Source: Candidatus Magasanikiibacteriota bacterium (GTDB lineage: Bacteria > Patescibacteriota > Patescibacteriia > Magasanikbacterales > GWA2-37-8). Taken from it: a stretch of DNA of 47,829 nt. The DNA is taken from assembly GCA_016189025.1 (NCBI GenBank), contig JACPGS010000024.1:1-47829 (forward strand), in the 5' to 3' direction. The translations under genes were made by a program, and so were the position numbers. Of this stretch, positions 35,819-44,123 are shown piece by piece; the first letter of the stretch is position 1, and every line of letters begins with the position of its first letter. The notes below the pieces were generated by a model. That model made no database searches. It saw only the letters and a program-made list of their open reading frames with translations, and was not told where the DNA came from.

Positions 35819-38200
35819 CTATACCGCATGCCCGCCGAATTGTTCGCGCAGGGCAGAGAGGATTTTGCCGGCAAATTCGGGATGGGTTTGCGAGCGCTGG
35901 CGGAAGCGCACCGCGTCGTGAATTACGCGGTCGCGCACCTTTAGGGCGTGGGCCGTGGCTACGGTCCAGTCGCCCTCGCCGGTATGCCCCACCCGCGCCG
36001 ACACGCGCGCCAGTTTTGGCCCGTGGATTTGAAGCGCGTTACGCAGCCAGCCCAGGAGGCGCGACTCAATCACGCTGCCGTGATTATAGACATCCGCCAC
36101 GCGCGAGAGGTCCAGTCGGAAGCGGGCGCGGTGAAGAATATCGAACCCTTCGGCGATCGCCTGCATCATGCCGTACTCAATGCCGTTGTGCACCATTTTT
36201 ACAAAATGTCCGGCGCCCACCCCGGGGAAAAATTGATAGCCGCCGGCGGCGGACAAGTCTCGCCATAATGGTTCCAAATAGGCAAATAGTTTAGCGTCGC
36301 CCCCGATCATGAGAGAGCTGCCGGTGCGGGCGCCGTGGGGACCGCCGGAAACCCCGACATCCATAAATTTAATTCCCCACCGCGCCAGGCGTTTAGCGCG
36401 CCGCCCCGCATCCTGATAAAAAGAATTGCCGCCGTCAATCACAATGTCGCCGCGTTTTAGATAATTGGTCAGTCCGTTTTTACCAAACAATACCTCATCC
36501 ACCGCCGCTCCGGCCGGCACCATCAGCCACACCAGGCGGGGTTCCTCTGGTCGGCTCGGCGCCGCGGGGGGAGAAAGTTTTTTCACCAGATCTTTAATGC
36601 TCTCGGCTGGCCTTAAGCCGTCTGGCGCCAGCAGCTGGGTGGCTTCCGGCGTGCGGTTATACCCCACCACCGGCCAGCCGCGCTCTAGCAGGCGGCGCGC
36701 CAGGCCGCTTCCCATCTTCCCCAGGCCGATTATCCCGAGCGAGCGCGGTTGAATTACTTTTTTAGGGGTGGGGGGGGAAGCGGGGAGGGGGGTAACTCCC
36801 GGCTTATAGTGATGCAACGGTACTAAATTTTTTTGCCAGGCAGTAATTACCGGATCTACCAAGCGCCAGGCTGCGGCTACCTCGCCCCAGCTGACAAAGC
36901 GCATCTGGTCGCCGCGGATGCAATCGCGCAGGAGTTTGGCATACTCTTCCACATATTGCGCCGGCTGGCGCTTTTCGTATAAAAAGAAGGTGAAAGCGCG
37001 CTCTTCCAGCTCCCGCTGGTAGCCGGGTTTTTTGGTCCAAAAGCGGATGCGGATGGAATCATCGGGCTCCAGCGAAAAAATTATTTGATTTTGGAAGTGG
37101 GCGCCGGGCCGGCAGTCCAGGCAGACCGGCGGATGGCGAAAAGTGACCACGGCTTCTTTGCGCATCTCCCGGCAGCGCTTGCCGGCTTCCAGGGTAATCG
37201 GCACTCCTTGCCAGCGCGGGTGGTTAAGGGCGGTAGTGAGCTTAAAATAAGTTTCGGTGGCGGAGCGCGGGCGCACGCCGGCAATTTGCTGATAACCGGA
37301 ATATTGAGCGCGATCGGAATTGGTTTTGAGGGCCGGAGCAGTCCAGGGGTTTAGCGTCTGCAGAATTGCCGCGCGCTGATGCCGGATTTGGCGGGCGTTC
37401 ATCGCCGCGGGAGTATCCATGGTAAGGAGCGCCAAGACCGAAAGCAGATGATTTTGCCCGACGTCGCGCAGGGCTCCTACGGGATCATAAAAAGCGCCGC
37501 GTTCCTCCACGCCGATGGTTTCTAGCAGGCGCAGGTCAATCCGTTCAATGGTGCGATTATCCCAGGCGCATTCCAGCAGGTTATTGGAAAAGCGGAAATT
37601 CAAAATTCCCTCAATAATTTCTTTGGCCAGGTAATGGTCAATCAGGTAGAGTTGTTCCTCCCGGAAGTATTTAGCGAGCAATTTTTCCAGCTGTTCAGCG
37701 TCCCGGCCGCTGGCGCCAAACGGTTTTTCCGCCAACACCCGGGTCCAGCCGGTCTCGGCCGAGCAGGGGAGATTGAGTTTAACGCGGGCCAGCCGGCGGA
37801 AGATGATGGCGTAATGCTGGGGCGGGGTAGCCAGATAAAAAATTTTGTTGGCGCAGACGCCCCAGGCGGCGTCGGTTTGGGAGAGCTGTTTAGCCAGGGC
37901 GGGGAAAGTGCGGGGGTCGGCGAATTCGCCGGCGTGGTAGGTAAAAAGTGAGAGGAATTTTTTTTCGTCAGCGCGGGACGGGGAAGGATGCGCGGCTTGA
38001 TGTTCCGCGATGATTTTTTTTATCTCTCGGCGGAACTCCGCCTCGCTCCACTCGCGCCGCGCCAGGCCGATTACCCGGAAACGCTCGGGCAGTTGCTGCT
38101 CCCCAAATAGATGCCACAGCGCCGGCACGATTTTTTTGCGCATCAAGTCTCCGGTGGCGCCGAGGACTACCAGGATAGTGGGGATGTTATTAGAATTCAT
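35819..38200 (-). CDS. fused glucose-6-phosphate dehydrogenase / 6-phosphogluconate dehydrogenase
   Basis: N-term VVLGATGDLMRKKIVPALWHLF, YLIDHYLAKEIIEGILNFRFSN; C-term IIGLGKMGSGLARRLLERGWPVVGYNR, VGAGHFVKMVHNGIEYGMMQAIAEGF. Confidence 0.9.
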   Translation of the reverse strand: MNSNNIPTILVVLGATGDLMRKKIVPALWHLFGEQQLPERFRVIGLARREWSEAEFRREIKKIIAEHQAAHPSPSRADEKKFLSLFTYHAGEFADPRTFPALAKQLSQTDAAWGVCANKIFYLATPPQHYAIIFRRLARVKLNLPCSAETGWTRVLAEKPFGASGRDAEQLEKLLAKYFREEQLYLIDHYLAKEIIEGILNFRFSNNLLECAWDNRTIERIDLRLLETIGVEERGAFYDPVGALRDVGQNHLLSVLALLTMDTPAAMNARQIRHQRAAILQTLNPWTAPALKTNSDRAQYSGYQQIAGVRPRSATETYFKLTTALNHPRWQGVPITLEAGKRCREMRKEAVVTFRHPPVCLDCRPGAHFQNQIIFSLEPDDSIRIRFWTKKPGYQRELEERAFTFFLYEKRQPAQYVEEYAKLLRDCIRGDQMRFVSWGEVAAAWRLVDPVITAWQKNLVPLHHYKPGVTPLPASPPTPKKVIQPRSLGIIGLGKMGSGLARRLLERGWPVVGYNRTPEATQLLAPDGLRPAESIKDLVKKLSPPAAPSRPEEPRLVWLMVPAGAAVDEVLFGKNGLTNYLKRGDIVIDGGNSFYQDAGRRAKRLARWGIKFMDVGVSGGPHGARTGSSLMIGGDAKLFAYLEPLWRDLSAAGGYQFFPGVGAGHFVKMVHNGIEYGMMQAIAEGFDILHRARFRLDLSRVADVYNHGSVIESRLLGWLRNALQIHGPKLARVSARVGHTGEGDWTVATAHALKVRDRVIHDAVRFRQRSQTHPEFAGKILSALREQFGGHAV

Positions 38201-38227
38201 AGTTGTATAGTTGGGTTGAGGCTAACT

Positions 38228-38405
38228 TGAGACTGTAGAAGAATGCCGAACATAATCGTTATCCGCCTGGTCGCTGTCGCTATTGCGGTAACTCACTTGG
38301 TTGGTCGCGGCAGACACTCTACGTGCTCGCGAGGGCTCAAGCGCGTAGAGACTCGTCTGCCGCGCCCTGATGCTAACAGGTTGTTTCTATTCTTCTACAG
38401 TTTCA
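38228..38405 (+). repeat. interspersed repeat family 1, copy E (variant stem)
   Basis: tgagactgtagaagaat...attcttctacagtttca; stem ctctacgtgc/gcgcgtagag replaces ctttgggtgc/gcgcccaaag. Confidence 0.8.
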
Positions 38406-38436
38406 ACTTTAAAATTCAAGGGGTCGGGATAACACG

Positions 38437-39300
38437 TCAATCAATCAGGTCATTCCAATCATTAGAAAACAGCTCCAGGCCGCGGGCGGTGAGGGGATGA
38501 GTAAGATTAAAACTCTGCCAGGGGCGGTTGAGGTCAAGTTCTTGGTAAGGGAGGCGGCGGAGCGTCCCGTGATTGTAGGCAAAATCCGTTGGCGGCAAAG
38601 ATAAGCCCGTTTGCGCCCATTCGGAGAGCACGCGCAGCGGCGCGGTGATAATATCTGATTTTAAGGCGAGGGCATAATAAAGATGAGAGAGCGTCCGGAC
38701 GCTAGCGGTTAATACTAATACGTGTCCATCGCCGGCTCGGTACATTTTGATAATATTAGCAATCACATCCATTCCGCTTTCTCCCCGGTCGTCCAGGCGC
38801 CCGACAAAGGGAGAGACATAAACTTGGCCCGGCGCGGCTCCTTTAGTGGCGGCATACACTGCCGCTGCTTGTTCTTGCGAAAAACAGAGCGTCAAGTTGA
38901 CGCGGAGTCCTTCCCGCGCTGCTTGGGCGGCGGCCCGTAATCCCTCGGTCGTCGTCGGGAATTTAATGTGAGCATTAGGAATCCAAGAATACATCTCTCG
39001 CCCTTCTTGCCGCATTGCTTCGGCTGTGCTATTGGTATCAGCGTAAACTTCTACCGAGACCGAACCAGCAGGGATTAGTGCCGAGATTTCTGTTACCACG
39101 GTGCGGTAGCGATCCCGGAGCTCCTCGGTCGTGAATTTAGCGCCGCCCGCCAGCCGTTGGTTGACTGCTGGGTTTTTCGCGAGCAGCGTTGGATTGGTAG
39201 TCTGGCCGTCCAGAAAGCCGAGCAGTGCCAGCGCTTGTTGGGTTTCCGCCGGGTCAGCGCCGTCCAGGAAGATTTTAGCGGTGAGAGCAGCGGGGCGCAT
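38437..39300 (-). CDS. tal: transaldolase
   Basis: IFLDGADPAETQQALALLGFLDGQTTNPTLL, VNLTLCFSQEQA, YVSPFVGRLDDRG. Confidence 0.92.
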   Translation of the reverse strand: MRPAALTAKIFLDGADPAETQQALALLGFLDGQTTNPTLLAKNPAVNQRLAGGAKFTTEELRDRYRTVVTEISALIPAGSVSVEVYADTNSTAEAMRQEGREMYSWIPNAHIKFPTTTEGLRAAAQAAREGLRVNLTLCFSQEQAAAVYAATKGAAPGQVYVSPFVGRLDDRGESGMDVIANIIKMYRAGDGHVLVLTASVRTLSHLYYALALKSDIITAPLRVLSEWAQTGLSLPPTDFAYNHGTLRRLPYQELDLNRPWQSFNLTHPLTARGLELFSNDWNDLID

Positions 39301-39312
39301 ATTTCAGTTTTT

Positions 39313-39510
39313 AGTTAAGCTGTAGTAGAGAAATAGAAAATAACTAGTGAGAATTAGGGAGCGGCAGACGAGTGTCTTTGGGCGCGCAACCACCGCGTAA
39401 GCGGGGGGAGCACCCAAAGAGTGTCTGCCGCGACCAACCAAGCAATCTTAGCAATAGCGATAGCGACCAATTAAATGACGATATCGCCGGTATTCTTCTA
39501 CCGTTTCAGT
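39313..39510 (-). repeat. interspersed repeat family 1, copy F (inverted orientation)
   Basis: same ends and core as copy D. Confidence 0.8.
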
Positions 39511-39517
39511 ATATCAT

Positions 39518-39547
39518 AAAAAACCAGCCCGGGAGAGAGGCTGGTTC
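39518..39547. terminator. hairpin/terminator
   Basis: aaaAACCAGCCCGGGAGAGAGGCTGGTTctt. Confidence 0.6.
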
Positions 39548-39739
39548 TTAAGGATCAAATAAACTCGCTCGCTCCGCTCGCTCGTTTTTGAGGGGCTCCG
39601 CTACGCTCTCGCCCCTCAACGCTCGCCTGCGGCTCGCTGCTCCCCTGCTTCCCCGACTTAGTCGGGGTCGCACCAAGGGGTACCCCCCTTGGAACCCCCA
39701 TTTTTGGTTCCCCGCAGCAGAGCCGCGGGGAACCAAAAA

Positions 39740-40096
39740 TCATAATCCGAATACGTACGGATCAAGGCCGAAAGCGCCGCCGCCCATTAAGAACAAGGCA
39801 ATCGCCGCTGCCAGAATCAGTAAGTCAAATTCCCAGCCGGTTTTATCCTGGGCCATAAACGGCATCTTCCAGACGCCTAGTTTGAAGCGCAAAGCGCCGA
39901 GCATTACTAAACCCAGGCCAGCGGCCGCTAGCTGCGTTAAGAAGCCAAGCAGCACCGCGATGCCCCCGAGCGGCTCCACCACTGACAGAAATTTCATCAG
40001 CGACAACATCCCGGAGGGCATCTGCTCGGACGGCGTCATTTTCCACATCTTCCACTTCATGGTGCCGTGCGCGAGAAAAATGGCGCCGACCGCCAC
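39740..40096 (-). CDS. DoxX family membrane protein
   Basis: AIFLAHGTMKWKMW, GGIAVLLGFLTQLAAAGL. Confidence 0.75.
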   Translation of the reverse strand: MAVGAIFLAHGTMKWKMWKMTPSEQMPSGMLSLMKFLSVVEPLGGIAVLLGFLTQLAAAGLGLVMLGALRFKLGVWKMPFMAQDKTGWEFDLLILAAAIALFLMGGGAFGLDPYVFGL

Positions 40097-40184
40097 CCGC
40101 AGGGCGAGCAGCCCCCAGTCGTTATAAGTTTGCAGAGAAAAAAGTCACTCCATAACTTCACCCCCTTTCTTGATAGGCAAATAA

Positions 40185-40212
40185 CTTGACAGGCAAATAG
40201 CAGATGGTACAA
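40185..40212 (+). promoter_or_regulatory. sigma70-type promoter within a tandem 16-bp repeat
   Basis: TTGACA - 16 nt - TACAAT; CTTGATAGGCAAATAA|CTTGACAGGCAAATAG. Confidence 0.65.
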
Positions 40213-40258
40213 TTATACCCAGTATATCATATTTAGAGCAAGTTGTTAGTAAAACCAT

Positions 40259-40459
40259 ATGGTTACCGTGACGCGACTAGGCGAACGAGAACAATACGCC
40301 TGTGAAATCTGCGGCTATCAATATACTGATCGGAACTGGGCAGAGCAGTGCGAGGCATGGTGCCGCGCCAATTCTTCGTGTAACTTAGAAATCATTGCTC
40401 ACGGCGCTCCGCCGGCGGCGCGCACTGACGCCGGCGATCAGTCAGTTGGCAGCGTCTGA
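40259..40459 (+). CDS. small Cys-rich zinc/metal-binding protein
   Basis: YACEICGYQYTDRNWAEQCEAWCRANSSCNLEIIAHG. Confidence 0.65.
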   Translation: MVTVTRLGEREQYACEICGYQYTDRNWAEQCEAWCRANSSCNLEIIAHGAPPAARTDAGDQSVGSV

Positions 40460-40481
40460 TATTTGAGAGGAGGTGGAAGAT

Positions 40482-40511
40482 ATGTTAGGCGGCGGCACTT
40501 GCAGCTGCTAG
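40482..40511 (+). CDS. putative 9-aa ORF MLGGGTCSC
   Basis: gagaggaggtggaagat-ATG...TAG; very strong SD. Confidence 0.3.
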   Translation: MLGGGTCSC

Positions 40512-40595
40512 GCAGCTCGAAAAGGAGTTGCTTTGGGCAGAGCGGGCGTGGTATATTAATTCCCCGCCTTTTGTTTGTATTTTAACCATAAAAAT

Positions 40596-41336
40596 ATGCG
40601 GCGGCATTCCCCTGGGTTTTTTGTCGTTATCGTGGGGTTGATTTTAGCGCCTCTTTCGTTTGTGGCAGCCGCCGGTGGCGGGGGAGGCGGTAGTAGCGGC
40701 GGCAGCGTGCCGGCCGTAAAAGTAAAGCCGAGCGCCCCTACTTTGCGCTGCGGCTATCTGGCTAAACTCCGGGAGCGGGTGGCTTGCCGCCTTAGACTTT
40801 CCGAGCCCGAACTAGCAGAAGAGCTGGCCATCCAATATCTGCCGGAAGAATGCCGGGCGCTTACGAGCGGCGCGCAAGAGGCGTGTCTGGCACGCTACCG
40901 CGCCCTGCAGTCCTGTTGGGAAAAGCCAGCCGGCATACCGCGCACTACTTGTGCCGTTAAAGTTTTAGGAATTACCGGGAAGAGAGGGGCGATGTTCAAG
41001 CAATGTACCAAAAAAATCGGCCCCGCGCGCGCGATTTGCCAGCGGGAGGGGCGCGATAAAGTTTATGCCCTAATTAAATTCCGGCTCTATGATTTATCGG
41101 AGCGGGCGGAGGACGCCCTAAAAAAAGGCGCGCCGCGCGAGGCGGCGGTCAATTTAGTCACGGCGATGGAAACCAACAAACAGCGATTTAACCGCGCCAA
41201 GAACTATGCTGAACGGCGCAAAACCATTCTGGATTCGCGCCAAAGCTGGCAGCAGTTTGTGGCCAAAGCCAAAGGCAAAGAGAACCGGCGCGATTATTTA
41301 GATGAGGCGTTAAGCGATCTAGCGGCAGTTAAATAA
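40596..41336 (+). CDS. secreted Cys-containing hypothetical protein
   Basis: signal peptide MRRHSPGFFVVIVGLILAPLSFVAAAGGGGGG. Confidence 0.6.
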   Translation: MRRHSPGFFVVIVGLILAPLSFVAAAGGGGGGSSGGSVPAVKVKPSAPTLRCGYLAKLRERVACRLRLSEPELAEELAIQYLPEECRALTSGAQEACLARYRALQSCWEKPAGIPRTTCAVKVLGITGKRGAMFKQCTKKIGPARAICQREGRDKVYALIKFRLYDLSERAEDALKKGAPREAAVNLVTAMETNKQRFNRAKNYAERRKTILDSRQSWQQFVAKAKGKENRRDYLDEALSDLAAVK

Positions 41337-41347
41337 CCCCTGGAAAT

Positions 41348-41387
41348 CCGCCTTATTTCCTAGCCAAGGGAAGTAAGGCGGTTTTTG
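41348..41387 (+). terminator. intrinsic terminator
   Basis: CCGCCTTAtttcctagccaagggaagTAAGGCGGttttt. Confidence 0.85.
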
Positions 41388-41434
41388 TTTTGGGCTGTGG
41401 ATAACTTGAGTAGCTGGTGGACGGGCGGGGAGTA

Positions 41435-41496
41435 TGGTATAATCCTAAATACCACATTTAGTGATTAAAAATGGAATTAACTACTATATTTTGTGT
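41435..41496 (+). promoter_or_regulatory. extended -10 promoter with two candidate NrdR boxes
   Basis: TGGTATAAT (41435-41443); ATACCACATTTAGTGA (41449-41464) and CTACTATATTTTGTGT (41481-41496), 32 bp start to start. Confidence 0.65.
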
Positions 41497-41511
41497 TAGT
41501 CTCTATTTACT

Positions 41512-43629
41512 ATGCCCCTCACCAAAATCCAAAAACGTCACGGCGCCATTGTTGATTTTGACCTCTCTAAAATAGAGCAGGCGGTTACCAAGGCGCTGAA
41601 AGCTTCGGGCGCGGCCGATACCGTTCCGGCGGCCGCGGTAGCGCACGAAGTGCGCCGCACTCTGGAAGAACAATACCCGGACGTGGTGCCCGGGGTGGAG
41701 TTGGTGCAGGATTTGGTGGAAGAAAAACTAATCAGCGGCGGCTACGCGGCGGCGGCCAAAGCCTACATTTTGTACCGCGCCCAGCGCTCCCGGCTGCGCA
41801 CCCAGAAACACATCGTGGTTGAGGTGCAAAAAACCATCGCCGAATATCTGTTCCAGCTGGACTGGCGGGTGAATGCCAACTCCAACCAGGGGTACTCCTT
41901 GGGGGGAATGATTCTTAACACCTCCGGCAAGGTGATTGCCAGTTACTGGCTGGAGCAGATATATCCGCGCGCCGTGGGCGACGCCCACCGCAGTGCGGAT
42001 TTCCATATTCATGACCTGGATATGTTTTCCGGGTACTGCGCCGGCTGGAGCCTGCGGATGCTGCTAGAAGAAGGATTTAACGGCGTGCCGGAGCGCATTG
42101 AATCCGGCCCCCCCCAGCATCTTTCCTCGGCGGTGGCGCAGATGGTGAATTTCCTTGGCACCCTGCAGAACGAATGGGCCGGCGCCCAGGCATTTTCCAG
42201 TTTTGATACTTACCTGGCACCCTTTGTCAAAAAATATGAACAGGAGTTGCGCGCCGAGCTTAATCGTTATGGCGTAACTTTCCCCAGCGCGGAACAAGGC
42301 GAACAATACGTGCGCGACCGCGTCTATAAATATGTTTATCAGCAAATGCAATCGTTTGTTTTCAATCTTAACATTCCTTCGCGCTGGGGCACCCAGACGC
42401 CGTTTACCAACATCACGCTGGATTGGCTCTGCCCGGATGACCTCTGCGATAAGCGCCTGCTGATGGGCGGAGAGGAATTTGCCTATACTTTCGGCGAACT
42501 GCAGCCGGAAATGGACATCATCAACCGCGCCTTTATTGAGGTGATGATTAAAGGCGATGCGCGCGGCCGTACTTTCACTTTTCCCATTCCTACCTACAAC
42601 ATCGGTAAAGACTTTGCTTGGGACGACCCCAAAAACCTGCTGCTGTTTGAGATGACCGCCAAATACGGCACGCCTTATTTCCAGAATTTTATCAACTCCG
42701 ACCTGAACCCGGGCGACGTGCGCAGCATGTGCTGCCGGCTGCAGCTTGACCTTACCGAGTTGCGCAAGCGCGGCGGCGGGCTGTTCGGCTCGGCGGAAAT
42801 GACCGGCTCCATCGGCGTCGTTACCATCAATGCGGCGCGCCTCGGCTATCTGTATAAAGGCGATCGGGAGGGTTTTTTGGCTCGCCTGGCCCACCTGATG
42901 GAACTCGCCAAAACCTCGCTGGAAATTAAGCGCAAAGAAATTCAGAAATGGATTGACCGCGGGCTGTTCCCTTATACCAAACGATATCTCGGCAATTTGC
43001 ACAATCATTTTTCCACCATCGGCATCAACGGCTTAAACGAAGCAATCCGCAATTTTACGGCAGACCAGGAAAACATTACTACTCCCGTGGGGCAGCAGTT
43101 TGCTGCCGCGGTGCTGGATTTTATGAGGGGCAAGCTGCAGTCCTTCCAGGAAGAAACCAAGAATCTTTACAACCTGGAAGCCACGCCGGCCGAGGGTACC
43201 ACTTATCGCTTTGCCAAAGAAGACCAAAAGCGCTTCCCCGATATTTTGCAGGCCGGCACCCGGGAAGCGCCTTATTATACCAATTCTTCCCAGTTGCCGG
43301 TGGGGTATACTGATGATGTGTTTGAAGCGTTGAAACTGCAAGACGCCCTGCAGACCAAATACACCGGCGGCACGGTGCTGCACTGTTACCTGAACGAACG
43401 GGTTTCCAGCCCGGCGGCTTGCCGCCGGCTGGTGCGCGCCGTACTCTCTAATTTTCGTCTCCCCTACATCACCATTACCCCCACGTTCTCCATTTGTCCC
43501 AAGCATGGTTACTTGGCTGGCGAGTGGGATTGGTGCCCGAAGTGCGACGCGGCGGCTGGCATTACCGATGCAGTCCGTTACGATCCGCAAGTGCGCGTAC
43601 TGCATGCCAGCCCGTTGCCCGCTCGATAG
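41512..43629 (+). CDS. nrdD: anaerobic (class III) ribonucleoside-triphosphate reductase, catalytic part
   Basis: ATP-cone N-terminus; IHDLDMFSGYCAGWSLRMLL, NIPSRWGTQTPFTNITLDW; C-term CPKHGYLAGEWDWCPKC then stop. Confidence 0.92.
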   Translation: MPLTKIQKRHGAIVDFDLSKIEQAVTKALKASGAADTVPAAAVAHEVRRTLEEQYPDVVPGVELVQDLVEEKLISGGYAAAAKAYILYRAQRSRLRTQKHIVVEVQKTIAEYLFQLDWRVNANSNQGYSLGGMILNTSGKVIASYWLEQIYPRAVGDAHRSADFHIHDLDMFSGYCAGWSLRMLLEEGFNGVPERIESGPPQHLSSAVAQMVNFLGTLQNEWAGAQAFSSFDTYLAPFVKKYEQELRAELNRYGVTFPSAEQGEQYVRDRVYKYVYQQMQSFVFNLNIPSRWGTQTPFTNITLDWLCPDDLCDKRLLMGGEEFAYTFGELQPEMDIINRAFIEVMIKGDARGRTFTFPIPTYNIGKDFAWDDPKNLLLFEMTAKYGTPYFQNFINSDLNPGDVRSMCCRLQLDLTELRKRGGGLFGSAEMTGSIGVVTINAARLGYLYKGDREGFLARLAHLMELAKTSLEIKRKEIQKWIDRGLFPYTKRYLGNLHNHFSTIGINGLNEAIRNFTADQENITTPVGQQFAAAVLDFMRGKLQSFQEETKNLYNLEATPAEGTTYRFAKEDQKRFPDILQAGTREAPYYTNSSQLPVGYTDDVFEALKLQDALQTKYTGGTVLHCYLNERVSSPAACRRLVRAVLSNFRLPYITITPTFSICPKHGYLAGEWDWCPKCDAAAGITDAVRYDPQVRVLHASPLPAR

Positions 43630-43693
43630 ATTTAGTTTATTTATTGAACTGATAGCAAGTTAAGTCCAATTTCCGCGTCAGCCGAGCCGAAAA

Positions 43694-43777
43694 AGTTACT
43701 GATTTTCGCGGCGACCATTACGCCCCGCCGCTAGCGGGTTTGGGCGCTAGAAAATCAGTACTTTTGAGGCGAGGGCA
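43694..43777. repeat. hairpin element between nrdD and its glycyl-radical ORF
   Basis: AAAAGTTACTGATTTTC...GAAAATCAGTACTTTT. Confidence 0.75.
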
Positions 43778-43789
43778 GGAAAACTTAAA

Positions 43790-44005
43790 ATGAGTTCATT
43801 CTTAATTTCCAACTTTATGACCGACGTTGTCGGGGCGTCCCCGCGCACGCGCTGCGAGGTATGGACCAGGGTGATGGGGTACCATCGCCCGGTGTCGCAC
43901 TTTAACCGCGGCAAAAAGAGCGAGCACTACTCGCGCAAGCATTTTACCGAGGTGGCGGCGGCCAATTGCGAATTTGTCCAGCAGTATACCAATAATAACA
44001 CCTGA
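43790..44005 (+). CDS. glycyl-radical domain of NrdD as separate ORF
   Basis: RTRCEVWTRVMGYHRPVSHFNRGKKSEHYSRKHF. Confidence 0.85.
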   Translation: MSSFLISNFMTDVVGASPRTRCEVWTRVMGYHRPVSHFNRGKKSEHYSRKHFTEVAAANCEFVQQYTNNNT

Positions 44006-44024
44006 CTATTAGTCAGGTGTTATT
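43994..44024. terminator. perfect hairpin AATAACACCTGACTATTAGTCAGGTGTTATT
   Basis: near-perfect 14-bp stem. Confidence 0.6.
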
Positions 44025-44123
44025 GGGAACCTGCCGGTGACTTCACTTGCGGGCAGCATTATCAAGTCGTTCTTATTATACAGCAGCCTTTATATCTTGT
44101 CAGTAGGCTCGGGAGGTAAGGAT

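Noticed and set aside
42064-43008. 314-aa antisense ORF in nrdD
   Set aside because: nrdD is unambiguous on the plus strand.
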